The notes below the pieces were generated by a model, which searched no databases, was not told where the DNA came from, and saw only the letters and a program-made list of their open reading frames with translations. The position numbers were made by a program, and so were the translations under genes. Positions 51,785-64,000 of a DNA stretch of 64,000 bases are shown piece after piece; position 1 is the first letter of the stretch, and each line of letters starts with the position of its first letter. The stretch comes from Pelargonium cotyledonis (Eukaryota > Streptophyta > Magnoliopsida > Geraniales > Geraniaceae). The stretch is from the NCBI GenBank assembly GCA_036897625.1, contig JAYMTA010000001.1, forward strand, positions 62,001-126,000, in the 5' to 3' direction.

Positions 51785-52473
51785 GCATAATAGTCAAAGT
51801 TGTGAGATTGGATCGGATCCCTAGGGTTTAATCTTAGTAAAATTTCATAGATTATATGGGGTACCCTCGAGTATTACTTAGGATAGTTAAGGTTTCCGTA
51901 ACATTAAGATGCCCAGCTTCTTGATAAATAAATATATTTAAATGTTTACTCTGTTTAACCCCATAGGGAAAAGGTCTATTACGGGTATACCCAATACATT
52001 ATTTAGAAAGTGATTTATCTTAATTAATTTCTAAAAATAAAGAGTGAGTCTTTTATTGTTTGTAGCTTATGAGTACATTTTTGTCTATTAGCTTATCTGA
52101 TTCATCATATTAGTTTGTAGGTATCCCAGATAGAACCCGTTTTGCAAACACCTAATAGGCTCCCTTTTTACTTTTCCATTTTTAATAGTATCCTTTTTAT
52201 AGATTCTATGCTTTCGATTAAGGAATAGGTCCTTTTTATATAAAGATATACTTGCTAGAACACTAAAATTTAATAACACTCAAAGTTTTTCAACCTTAAT
52301 ATACCAAAATATTCGGAATAACTTTAACTCTATTAACTATACGGAATAAAAGAGGACTTTAGGTTTAGTAAAAATAGAATAACCGTAAAAGTTAGTAAGT
52401 AAACTAAGACTTTAAACTGGGCTTTTTCCTCTAGATTAACAGGAGGATCCCTACCTTTCATTTATATGTTAGT

Positions 52474-52538
52474 GCCCCGACTCAAGTTGGTATAGCACCG
52501 GCTTTTTAATCTAACATGCGCTGGTTCAAGGACTCCCT
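52474..52538 (+). pseudogene. tRNA-Lys-like (TTT) relic, plus strand
   Basis: ACTCAAGTTGGTATAGC resembles a D arm with one broken pair. CTTTTTAA resembles a lysine anticodon loop. GCGCTGGTTCAAG resembles a T arm whose 3' strand is lost and replaced by GGACTCC, one of the recurrent GG..CC boxes. The anticodon stem strands CCGGC and TCTAA do not pair. It is a second Lys-type relic, unlike the one on the minus strand near 28.9 kb in detail. Confidence 0.4.
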
Positions 52539-53483
52539 TATGGGTTTTAGCCTCTGCTTTTTACTAAGTGTAGCTTTAGCCCAGTCTCTGTATTAGGATT
52601 AGGAATTACCTTCACTTAAATATGCATACAGAAAACAGTTTCTTTAATTACCTTTTCAGGGATTTAACCGGAATCTAGCAAATTGATGTATCTAGAATCT
52701 TAGAGAAATCTCTTCCCTTCTTACATAATTACTAGAACTCCTATCTATTATACTGTAAAATTTCTATCCTCTATATAATGATAACAACAAAGACAAGCGG
52801 GATTTAATACAATTATAACAAGTAATAAAACTACACTGTATAACTAACTAATAGAACAATTAAATAATTACTATTATGTATTACTATTTAATACTCTTTT
52901 TTTTTTTTCTTTTTATAGGTGTATAAGTAATATTACTAACAAAAACTACTAATATAGGACTTCCTATAATGAAAACACTGTGTTTTGAGCACTTTACACC
53001 TCTGAAAGTAAGGAATTTAGCAATAAGAAGGTTTTTAGCTCTCCTTGGTTTTCGCGTGTTACCCCTTTTTTCCTAGCAGAGGTAGATCTGCCTTCTTATA
53101 TACCTTATATACTCTGAGATCTGGTAGTGCAGAAAATATAAAAATTTATGCCAGTAAATTTGTTTTAGTTTTACACCTGCATACATTCGTGATAAACTGG
53201 TTAATATGAGTAATTATAGATACGCTCTTATTTAGATTTACCAAGAGCTCCCTACCGGGTTCGGCAAGGAAAATCTCATAAGAATAGCTGAGACCTCGAG
53301 TTCTTTTTTGCTTAGTGTAAACCTAGGAATTTCCGAACTAAAGCGCAAGGCCATATCTGTTTTAGAGAGTATTCTCTAGGATTTTTATTCCGATGATGTA
53401 ACAAGTAGAAGTTTCCTCGAGTAGAATTCAGTTTTAGAAACCCCTTGTTCTTTAATCCGGATATCTTTGAAATATCTATAAAG

Positions 53484-53493
53484 GAGGATCCTC
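53484..53493. repeat. GAGGATCCTC palindrome
   Basis: This is a perfect 10-base palindrome preceded by AAAG and followed by TAATT. It belongs to the GG..CC family. Confidence 0.3.
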
Positions 53494-54690
53494 TAATTCT
53501 CTGCGTATGTAATTTTTTTTCTTAAAGTTTGAAAAAGATTGCCGAGTTATACATTTTTTTTATATTAGTTTTTGCAGGTGAAAGCTTATTAAAAATTAAG
53601 AAAACAGGTTATCGCTTTTGATGAGAGGTGAGTTTGAGTTACCCCAGAGCCCACAGGATAAAAAAGATCCTTGCTGAGAGTAGTTAAAAAGGTTGTCAGT
53701 TTATAAAAATAACTAAAACTTTATATCTAAGTTAGGAAAGACTTTTCTGGAAACTTATTAAGTTAAGCATTGTAACAAAGCGAGAGAGTTCTTCTTATGA
53801 TTATATAAAACCGGGTGGCTTGATGTGTCTAAACTTGAATAGGGCTTTTGCTAGGCCTTGTTTATTAGAACTTTTTAAGAGCAAGTCCCCCCCTTAGATT
53901 ACGCCCCATTAAATTGGGAACTAAAAACTACAACACACACAGATACCTGGCTGCTAGAATTGCAATCTTTATAGTAATTTATCAAAGATAAAAAAGGAGT
54001 ATCTAACTTTACACAAGAGCTTCCCTACAGCGAAACCGTGCGTTTTAGACTTTTCTAACAAGGATAAAGCACAGTACTAGGTATCCCAGAATTAAACAAA
54101 GGGGTAATAGCCAACGCTTAAAGAGCGCTTTAGAAAATACAAAAGTATAAAAACTTGCAAAATTAAGTGCCTAATCTAAAAACATCGCACAAAGGCTGCA
54201 GATGCAAGTACACTTGGAATTTTACTAAAAAACTTTAATAACTCTTCAATTTATACTAGTTACGGATTAGATATAGGAACTTCTTCACTTTAAGTAAAAA
54301 TACATATCGATACTCCATTTTTTCAAAATATCCTGGAACTTTTCTTATTACTTACTTTCAAAGAGCTACACTAGATTAGAGTTTTTGGGGGAGAGAGTCC
54401 TAGTCTACATTTACCTAACTATTTCCTGTATATTCGAGAATCTTGCTATCTTTATTTTAAATACCCTACATAATTTGGAAATGCAGACTCTTATTCTTCC
54501 AAACCTTGGATTGGGAACCTCTGAAATATTAAAAACTGCGTAATTTTCTAGTGTTAGTCGTGCTTTTCATGCTGTGAGATCTAATCCTGAGGGTTTTTAT
54601 TTAGCAAAAAAGACTAGTAGTACAACTCCTGATTTGCTCACTATGCTAAATTACTATGCTCTTTAAGCGGATTCTTGGCATTAAAAAAAA

Positions 54691-54745
54691 TTGAACTTAT
54701 GATTTGAGATTAAACGAACCGGTGTTCTAACCACTCGAAATACTA
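54691..54745 (-). pseudogene. tRNA-like relic, unassigned
   Basis: On the minus strand GAGTGGTTAGAACACCGGTT resembles the D arm and start of the anticodon arm of a tRNA, and ATAAGTTCAA resembles a T loop. No helix is complete. It lies about 160 bases from the Gln-like relic on the same strand. Confidence 0.25.
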
Positions 54746-54899
54746 AAGGCTCGCTACTTATGGATCTTACTGGCTATAAAAAACCTTAGAATTGGATAAA
54801 TTTGAGATTAATAGCATTTTAATTTTCTCCATTTTCATAGGAATGTAACTTCCTTTAGCAAGCTAGATTCTCCTTAATTATATAATTAAAGACATTACC

Positions 54900-54968
54900 T
54901 GAATACAAAGGATTTGAACCTTTAAATGCCTGTACCAAAGGCGGTGTCTTACTACTGCGCCCACTTTC
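54900..54968 (-). pseudogene. tRNA-Gln-like (TTG) relic
   Basis: On the minus strand the T arm is perfect (AAAGG-TTCAAAT-CCTTT). The anticodon region TTTGGTAC followed by AGGCAT resembles organelle tRNA-Gln, with TTG as the anticodon. The D arm retains AGTAAG but has lost its stem, and the acceptor strands are not complementary. The anticodon stem is only partly pairable. TGG (Pro) in a shifted loop is a less likely reading. It is probably decayed. Confidence 0.45.
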
Positions 54969-56037
54969 GGGATCATGTAATAGGGGAGGAGCTCGCATTT
55001 CTTATACTTATAGAGAGGGTAAAAAAACTTTTATACAACTTAAGCAGTGGTAACTAGTTATTTTAACTAAGTTTGGATTTTCAAGTAATTGTTTAAATCT
55101 TTATTTATAGTCTTTTCTCAAGTTGTCCGTATACGCCTCTAATAAAAAGTATAAAAATGGATTAACTTAAGTTTGATAATCTCGACAGACATTTAAAGAT
55201 ATATTATATAGTTTTTGGCCTATAATAAAAAAGTTCAACTTTTAGCAACAGTTCGTTGAATATCGAAACTCTTTCTAATTAAAATACACGAGTGTTCCTT
55301 AATGAGAGTTACCTGAAAGTTTGTTTCACGACCCTAAGTTAATACATTACTTGCCTTTTAGAATCTCCTATTTTCGGGGAACCCGCTTCAGAACTAGAAA
55401 GCTTAGAATAAGCACAAAGCAACGGATAACTTCAGGAAAGTCAATATTCTAAGAGTAACGGAACTCATAGAAGTAAAGTCCTTCATAAAATCTCTAAAGT
55501 CTTATTTTCTAGTCAGGACAAGTGTAAGATAAAGATCAAGTGGGGATTTGAAAACTCATAGCACCCACGATCTAAGCTAGTGATCCTAACAAAAAACTAC
55601 TTATAGTTAAACATTTTCAGATATATTATAATAAGGGATTTCTGATGAGGCTGATTTGTAAAAGCAAGCGTTTTAGCTACCAAATTTTATATCTAACGCC
55701 ATTCTACGACCTTTTTTTTTTCAAAGCCTAATTTTAAAGTTAAACCACTCTAACCTACAATTATCTTCATTTTGAGAAAATTACTAAGGTTTTCCTAAAA
55801 GTTGTTTTTATTATCTTCCTGATCTAGTATTAAAAGTTTAGGACTTAACAAAAGGGAGCTTGATTAAGTTTATTCAGAGAAAAAAAGAAAGAAATCTATC
55901 AAATTAGCGCACTCTTCTAGTAGGAGCCCTAAGAAAGAGACTATGGGGATATTCGCCCGCTTACTTATTCCAAGAGGATATCATCTAATATATGTAGGGA
56001 ATTCACTATAGTAATATAGTCGTTATTTTATGAGCCC

Positions 56038-56100
56038 CGTTGACTGTAACTTAGTCGGTAAAGCAACTTCTTGGTATATGATATGCGGGAACTTCAAACT
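56038..56100 (+). pseudogene. tRNA-Thr-like (GGT) relic
   Basis: AACTTAGTCGGTAAAGC resembles a D arm with one or two broken pairs. CTTGGTATA resembles a threonine anticodon loop with GGT. ATGCGGGAACTTCAAAC resembles a T arm whose loop is altered. The anticodon and acceptor stems do not pair. The identity is tentative. Confidence 0.3.
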
Positions 56101-56487
56101 ATTACTACATCGATATATCCCTCTAAAATTGAGGATTTGTAAAAAGCCTGTTCTCGAAAGTTTAGATCTGAGTTTGACTTAATTATTAAATATGTCTCTT
56201 TCCTCAAAATGCAAACCCTATTTAAGCTCCTATTAAACTGCTTACTCCTAGATCAGCTTCAAAAAACTACGTTTAACTCTCCCTTTTATATAAACCGATA
56301 GTAGTTTTTTACTTTAGTGGACATAATCTAAAAAAGCAATCCTTTTATGGCGCATAGCTTTGACCTAAGAAGACCCTTATATATCCCAAATTTAATTAAA
56401 ACTTAAAAGAGGTACGGTTAGTTAGAATATAAATTCAGTTAATTATAGACCCCGGGTTCGTTTTAGCATTTATACTGAACTTTTACT

Positions 56488-56535
56488 CTACTCCTAATTG
56501 CATAGCTAGCTACTCTACTAAGCTGCTCTGTACCC
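56488..56535 (-). pseudogene. tRNA-Ala-like (TGC) fragment
   Basis: On the minus strand TTAGTAGAGTAGC is followed by CTATGCAATT and AGGAGT. This follows the D arm, anticodon loop (TGC) and variable region of plastid tRNA-Ala at many positions. The acceptor, the T arm and the anticodon-stem pairing are not recognisable. It is a partial relic at best. Confidence 0.3.
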
Positions 56536-58637
56536 CTACTGCCTATATGGGGCCCTATGAGTCAGTCTTACGCCAAGAAATTCATTTTTTAAAGAAAAAG
56601 CACCCTTAAAGTTCTTTATTTGTATGTTAATTTTTTTGCTAAAGGACCTAAGACTTCAGGCATGCTGCCGTGTTTTGACTCCACTAAATTACTTTCAGAT
56701 TTCTACAAATGCTACTCAGATAAAGTAAAAAAAGAGCAGGACTTCTACTCTGACTCGTGTAAAAAGTAGATATTCAGAAGCAAACTTCCTACTACAAAGT
56801 AACACAAAAACAAAGCGCACACATAAGACTTGTGGTAAACTGTAAATTTATGCTAAAAATAGATTCACCACTCGCGCTAAACAAAGGAGTCTTCCTCTTT
56901 TTCCCACAAATAAGGAAGCCTTAAGTCGGCAGCATATCAATAGGGGTACACTTAATTGGTTACTATGACAAATGCACTTGTAACTCAGTTCTGCAAAACT
57001 AAAGATTACCTACAGTTCAAATCATGTAATCTGTTTTTCTTATTACGAGTCTCCCAATTATTCATTTAGTAAGAAATTAATACAAGGCATTGACTAGCGG
57101 ATATGGTCCAGTCAGCTACTCTGTCAATGAAAGGTGGAGCGCCTTATTATAGGAATACCAAGTATAATCACATCGTACAAAAGGGATTTGCTTCGCATGC
57201 AACTTAGGAGTGTAAATGTAACAACAGGATCGAAGCTGATTATATGCCTCCTCTAGTGCATCAAAACCTTTAATTACCAATAAAGTGGGTACAAAGTAGT
57301 AAGTATTTAATCGAAAAAATGTAATTGACATGTTGAATATTTCTCAGCAATTTTAGGGCAACTCTTTTAAACTTCTGATTATAATGTTAAAAAACAAATG
57401 ACCACCCCAAATATCTCATAATATTTCTTATGAGTTAAACTAGGGACGCCCCATGCATTCCAAAAATAAGAAAAAAATCTTTACTCACGAATTTCAAGGG
57501 AGATCCTAAGGTTTTTTTTAATATGGTAGTTCTAGATTGTAACAATGAAAAAGGGGTCCTGATACTTAATTATGCTTTCGTGACATATAAAATTATCGGT
57601 CCTAAAAATCTTACAGTAGACTCTAGACCTATTGGAGAGACATGGCAGCCCCTAAACTGTGGCTCCTCCTTTATCCTAGTTTCTGTTATAAAGAGTAAAT
57701 TTCCCCTTTTTAGTACAGAATTTAAGAAGAAAACTTGTAGACCTAACCGAGCACTCGGTCTTAGGCTTTTAAAAAGGAAAGTTTTTTTAAGTATCTAAAC
57801 TAGAAGAATGCCTAATTTCTATGAATGAAATATTTTACTGAATACTTGTGAGTATTGGTCTTTTTCTTATTTCTAAGCTTGTACATATTATATTTAAGGC
57901 TTCTTAGATAGAGTTTTTACTAGAATTCTGGAGCACTAACCAAGACTCCTCAATGTGAGACAACTAAAACGAAGTTTGGAACATAGCGAGATTTTATCCC
58001 TTCAATTTTGTACTATTTGAAAAGTAACAAAATCTATACTCCATTTTACGGCTTTTGATACTCAATTTGTGTTGACTTTTTATCCTATATACAAAGACCC
58101 TTATCCCAAGTACTTTGCACGAAGCTTTAGCATACCTCCTAAAGAGAATTCTTTTTGTAATATTTCATCTTTTTGTGTATCGAAGAAGAGCTATTACTAT
58201 TTAATTTAAAAAGGACTCTATTTGCACTACTCCTTTACCTGGAAACTAGCTAAAGTACTCCCTGTTTATTAACCAAATGACGATACTTACTACTCTTCCT
58301 TATTCCACAAATGCACCAAATAAAGACTTAATAATACTAAATTTAGCCTTCAACTAACTAAGAATCCTGAGGAATTAGCTTCGCCAATAACTGCCCAACT
58401 AGGGAGACGGGCTTAAGAAACCAAAAAGAGTACCTAGATTTCCCACTCACACGCTTGTGTACTATCATTAGACAAAAGGGGGCTCAACTTCAGAACTAGT
58501 TATAAACTTTTCTTTAAAAACTTTCAAAAAGTACATCCTTAAGCCCCCGCATATACCCTAAGATTTCTATCTGGATTCTCATTCTGTTGCTTCAGAGTAT
58601 ATTTAAGATATAACCTAGTTCCGGCTTTCGCCAAGAG

Positions 58638-58650
58638 AAGAGCTCCTCTT
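58638..58650. repeat. AAGAG..CTCTT hairpin
   Basis: AAGAG (58638-58642) pairs with CTCTT (58646-58650) around CTC. It lies in a slightly more GC-rich patch with GGCTTTCGCC just upstream. No gene is adjacent. Confidence 0.3.
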
Positions 58651-61600
58651 AAGCGCCCCGTATTGGGTGAATCCTATGTAGTAGAGGTCCGCAAATTCCC
58701 TAAAAAACTGATAATAGCATTTTCCTGGGGCAAAGGCCTGCTAGAGCATAACCGAAAACCCGAGAAATTATCCGTATAGATAGAAGCTCATAAACAAGGG
58801 TAGCCAACCATATGAAATTTTGAAAACTATTGTTCCAGTAATGACTTTTTGTATGTAGTATTTCAGACCCCATATTATAAATTTTAATTATCTTATTAAG
58901 GAATTAAAGGTTTCTAGCTTGTTTGTTAGTAACGGTAACGTAATGGAACTAAGTCACCAAACGAAGGTGTGCTTTTTCGATTTATTTCTACTAAAAACTA
59001 AAAGGAAATAATTATATACTATACTTATAATTTACGTGCAACTTGACTTAATCTAAACCACAAACCTTTCCAAAAAATTAGAAAGAGTACCTACCGGGCC
59101 GTAGAATAGCCTCGCAAAAAACTTATTGTATGCCGGATTGATGACTCATCCAGCGGGTGCTCAAGAAGTTCTCTATAATCGTTTACCTACTGACTCTGGA
59201 CTCCTTTTTCCTTATATTCATAAAACTGTCATCTTCCTGGTGTAGAGCCACAATAAATTATAAGTTATCTACAATTATACAAAGATAAGAAATCCTCCTA
59301 TCCACTCTACTGTACTCATTATATATATTGCAATAGCTAAAACTTCTGAAAAAGAAGCCTGAATAAATTCTTGTCTACAAGTGGCGTGTTTAGACCTCAA
59401 GGGAATTACATCCTTGCTAGAACCCGCGTCTTTAGAATCGTTAAGTGTCTTTTTAATAACTCGCAAATCTTACAAACTCAAATTCACTGTGTTTTGGCAG
59501 AAAAAAAATGTCTTGTAGTGATCGTCGTGATAGAAAAACTACTCTAAACCTGTTTTAACTCAGGAGGCTCCCTTTTTGTAAGGTACTTCCGCTTAATATT
59601 TTATATTCCATATGAAACGCCCGTTACCAACACGAAGAGTTCGGCTAAGTCTTAAAATTGGAGCATTAACTCTTTCACCACCAGGCGGATCTAATAAGGT
59701 ACCCAACTATGACTTGCTTTTCGGTCCAATAAAAAGTATATATATCATATAAAAGGAGTAACTTCAAAGTTGTTTTTTTATAGCATAACTTACTTGGCTT
59801 CAAGAACACGAGCTTAAGCTATGGGGTAGGAAGATTTTATACACTTTGAATAGAAAAAGAGAAAAGGTATAGCCAAGGGATCCTTATGAATTAGAGCTTT
59901 TATCAAGTTGAGTCATCTTGTGAAAAAAGTATCCATTTTGAAGAAGTCTTTCTCCTTCTAGGGTTTACAAAGTCCTGTAGGAGATTAGATTTAAACTAAA
60001 GTGAATTTCTACTTCTAAAGGGAATGAAAAGCTTAAAAAGTTATCCATTTCCCGTTCTTTTTCATTTCATAGGAATTTGGAATTTCAAAGTCAAGGCAGT
60101 TAAGATTTATATAAGAAATCTTTTTATTCCAGAATTTTTAGTTAAATATCAAAGTAAGAGATAAAGCTTTTGTGTTACTTTGGTTTCAGGTTTCCAATTA
60201 TTTATTACTGATAAAAAGACACTTGAAAGTATAGAGAACTAAAGCTAAAGTCCCTTTTTTCTATAAGCCATCTCTAATTTTCGGAATTGCCTAAAAGTTT
60301 TCCTCGGGAGAGTGCCTTTTTGTATATTAGTAGGAGGCAATTTAATTCGTTTACGATAACCTTATAAATCAAAAAAGGTCCGTAGAACTAGAAGTGAAGG
60401 CTGCTTTCTTATGTTCCCGGTTCAGTGTAATAAGTGCCCACCACAAGGCATTAGCATTATTAAGAAAGGAATTATGAGCACAAGGACCTCAAGGATATCC
60501 AGAAGTTACCTGTTTCTCTGTTTCCAATTCTGGATTTTAGGCGTCTAATAAGTTGATTTTAGAAGGAAAAGGCAAGACCTAGAAGTCTTTTATAGTTTCC
60601 GCTTCTGAGGGATTTAAAGTCTCTAATTAGAAGGGAAACCCTATATCTTAGCTAGAGCTAGAATCCTAGGAATTTGACAAAAGGCAGTTTCCGTAAAAGT
60701 GAGTAAGCAATCCAGCATTTCTAATAAATATAGACTCTGTAACTACTAGAGTGTGATAAAAGATTTTTTAGTTAGTTTGGCCTTGTTTTAGTCCTTAATC
60801 TTTTTTTATTTAACATTTCTAAGTTATCCTTAACCTTACTTATATATTCCTAACTTTCTCAGAGGTATACCCCAAACTCTCTTAGAAGCTCTAACAGAAG
60901 ACAGAGTACAGAATGCTGGGAATACAACAGTTCAAACCGCATACTATGCAAGCAAGCTTGTCTAAATAATATCTTTTAAGGAAATCCTAGGGAATATTCC
61001 TACTAAAGCTGCTGTAAGGCACAGGTTCTAATCTCATAAGACTATTAAGACTAAGAAATCTACACCTCCTCTTAGTAAGAAATTTCCTTAGAACTTCCAT
61101 TAACTTTATAAAGTTATTCCCCCTGATCTCATAAAGAACTTCAAAAACCCCCTTTAACAGCTTTCACTTAAGCAGGAATAAACTCTATTCTATTAATCAA
61201 GGCATATTCGCTTAAGTAATGAATAAACCAGTATTCGTATTAAACTCTGGATCTAGATAAGAAGGCTTCGGAGTAGGATCCCTACTGAGATTGGGGCTAT
61301 GTACGAGTATTACTACTTATATCAGATTTGTTCAGGAACGCGAATAGCGATTCAACGGAATAGATAGGTGTATATTGTTTGATCTAGGTTTCTAAACCAG
61401 GCTCTCCTGTATATCCATCTTTACTTTAAAGTTGCAAAGAGGGTCCGTGTTAAGATTCATAGAGCTTACCTATTATGAACTACTGTTTTTATATACTACT
61501 GAAATTACTTTAATATATATACAAGATAGAATTTTATATTATGTGGATTTTAAAAGAAAGTAAGTAGAAAGTTAGGTATATCAAAATATATGCTTTCGCT

Positions 61601-64000
61601 TGAAAAAATTTCCTGTAAGCGAACTTAGGGTCTAGTTATTACCAAGAATTCTCGAGGTATCAAAAATCTCACTAGATATAGGATCTATGGTAAAATTCTC
61701 TCAGAAGACTCAAAATTAGACTTCTTTTAGAACCCCTTGCATTCTTTATCTAGTGAAAGCGCTGTACCTTGAAGACTTAGTGCACTTATTATCTTTAGGA
61801 TTTTAAACTCTCTTGTCAATATATAGTTTTTAGGTACCTGATGTTAACTTATTCCGGGTCAGGAGTCTTGTACTTTCAAAACACATTACGATACCTTGTT
61901 AGTCCCAATTCTTACATTTGTTTTAAGAAAAGTTCTTATATAAGTATACCGTACACATAGAAACCTCGGTGTCTCTAGTAGTATTCCATTATTATTGTTA
62001 CTAAGTAGATAAAGTTACTAGACCGAGTAACAATTTAAGAGCTCTTTACTTATTTTGAGATTGTATTTTCCAGTTAAGATGTAAATCGTCAGTATAATTA
62101 TACCGAGCATACAAGGAAAGTTAACAACAAAAACCTATCTCTATAATCGAGACGGACAACCTCCTTAAATTTCTTTAACCATTAGCCATTCTTGTCATTG
62201 GTTGGAATCGTCGACTTCTTTTTCAACTCTATGTTCTCGACAAGTGGATCTGTCTGACCAGACATAGAACTTCTTAAAGCCCTTTGGACACTCCTTTTCT
62301 TTTCTAGAAATTCCTACGAATGCCTTAGCTATAATAGATGGGGAAGAAGGGCCCATAATACTTGGTTTTACTTCTTTTTAGTTTTGGAGATAGACCCCCT
62401 ACTTAGATATCAGGATAATGCAAAAAAAAAATTTAATGATATAAGGGCGGAATTACTAAACAGTTAATACAAGTCTTTTCGGACACTGATACTATAACGC
62501 TCTGGCTTTGCCTTTTTAATGCAACTGGAAAAGGCGCCCTGTTTGCCGCTTTTTCTTAACTGAATTTCTAAAGCAAGCCTGGATCTAGTATTGTAGAGCA
62601 AAGAATTTGAAAGGGCTCCTTGTAAACGAGTAATAAAGGAAACCCCTTAGAAGAATGTATAAGGACTCTTGACTAATGGACCTCCGCTAGGCTTCAGAGC
62701 TATGAATCTATAAGAGAATCACTAAATAATATCACATCCACTTATAAGCTGCTTAACTAAGCGGGAATTACCTTTTTTTGGCTTCACCTCGGGATATAGA
62801 TAAAAGCCTTTATTAAACAAGGGATGCGCCCCACATAAGTGGATTCTAATACTTAATCTTAAGGCTCTGAAATTTCCCTAATTAATGATATGCTCTTTGC
62901 CCACGCTCAATAAAATTATCTCAAGCTAGGAATACCGGGATCAAAAGGAGAGGTTTCTTGTCTGAAAACTTACTGCTTCAATGAAATTAGTCTTATTGTT
63001 GTTTGATGAGCAAAACAGAATACAGTGAGTGTACACTAACTATAAACTAACTTACTTGTTGTCCAAATTCCTTAGTTTGGCCAGGGGCCTTAAAAAGACG
63101 GGCTGCAGCACGCAACTCTCGTTAAAAAGTTTCCTCCGATTTCTAAACCAAAAAGCGGGGAACCCAGGGTTTAGTTGCTTACTACTTTGCACTAATTGTA
63201 GTAAGGTTTTATAGCACCAAATAACAATATTAGGGATTACATGGGTATCCTTCCAAATAATTTATCTTAACTAACAAATCTAATTTTTAAATTCCACAAG
63301 GAAAAAGCTACTCTAAATTAATAAAGAAAAAGTGCTCATAAAAAATTCTTGAAGATAGGAAGAGCCTTGTCCGCAAATAGCTAAATAGATAACTGGATCT
63401 CATCTCTTTATGAATATGAAATTCGATATCAAAAAATATATTAAAAGTTTGGCAGAGCTGGTTAAAGGGATGTACTCCTCCAAAAAGGGTGAACCTTAAG
63501 AGCCTTCTCTCCACTAAAAAAATTAATAAACACTAAAGCAGCGAGCTTTGAAATGTCTTAATAAAAAAAAGTTCTTTCTCAGGGCAGGGCATAAAGAGAA
63601 GGTCAATACCGTTAATTTAGGTACCTTTCTAACTCCAAAACGCTGCTTGTTTAACGACCTTACTGAAGTTTGAAGAAAAGAGACTCCTTATCTGCCAAGT
63701 ACAGTAAGACCTATTTCCTATTATTTAGATAAAGATATATTTAGATTTAGAGAATCCATTCCTGGGAAAGAAGCTTTGATTAAAGAACTCTCTATTGCTA
63801 CCTATCTATTTTAGAAAAAAATCACACAAGAACAACTCCTTACTTTTATAATTTATTAAATGTCTTGTATACTTTACCTTTTATATAAGACTCAAAACTG
63901 GAAATATCTAAGACTTAACCCTCATTTAGGAACACACAAAGGGACTCCTTAGACTTGTTCCTTTATTTACCCGTGCTGGTAGAGCCAAGCTTTCATCCTA

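Larger units (their letters stand above)
50439..64000. other. gene-poor stretch with scattered relics
   Basis: Relics of Lys, Gln, Thr and Ala type lie between 52.4 and 56.6 kb. From 57 kb to the end I see only boxes (59879, 61278, many GGACTCC), a 91-codon ATG frame at 57523-57798 with no known motif, and A+T-rich filler. Confidence 0.55.

Noticed and set aside
57523-57798. 91-codon ATG frame
   Set aside because: No domain, signal or ribosome-binding site visible; composition like the surrounding non-coding DNA.

Overview
The window looks like a piece of a very large, gene-poor organelle genome, most likely a plastid and perhaps from a green alga. Base composition is about one-third G+C (my estimate from sampled lines). 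The only gene that is beyond doubt is a complete tRNA-Trp(CCA) at 29782-29855. All four of its helices pair, and it closely matches the plastid/cyanobacterial tRNA-Trp sequence as I remember it. Its CCA anticodon reads only UGG, so TGA is probably a stop here and the short reading frames are not an artefact of a TGA=Trp code. Two GC-rich hairpins (11685-11702 and 51766-51784) resemble the small palindromes I know from chlorophycean plastid intergenic DNA. This is weak support for a green-algal source.

Layout: 1-12721 holds no gene, only short GG..CC palindromic elements, one tRNA-like relic and a GC-rich hairpin. 12722-20450 contains four tRNA-like relics on both strands. 20451-28927 is empty apart from GG..CC elements. 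28928-31975 is the richest part: a Lys-like relic, the intact tRNA-Trp, a Cys-like relic and a further relic. 31976-49964 has scattered relics (unassigned, His-, Asn-, class-II- and other types) and a terminator-like hairpin at 44331-44359. 49977-50438 is the longest open frame (153 codons, TTG start), a doubtful unknown protein gene. 50439-64000 holds Lys-, Gln-, Thr- and Ala-like relics and otherwise nothing recognisable. I saw no rRNA core motif, no intron domain V, no mobile-element protein, no CRISPR array and no long repeat.

Two patterns stand out. First, at least fifteen tRNA-like stretches keep recognisable D-loop, anticodon-loop or T-loop sequences, but their helices mostly do not pair. 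They are decayed copies, tRNAs needing unusual repair by RNA editing, or a property of how the sequence arose. Second, short boxes of the form GG-R/N-N-Y-CC, often with A-runs before and T-runs after, recur roughly every 60-150 bases. GGATCC alone occurs 24 times by eye, against about 6 expected from base composition.

The open reading frames are about as long and as numerous as chance predicts at this composition. No protein function can be assigned. Three explanations remain open: a bloated plastid intergenic desert, genes hidden by heavy RNA editing, or a sequence that is not natural. Only searches I cannot run would separate them.
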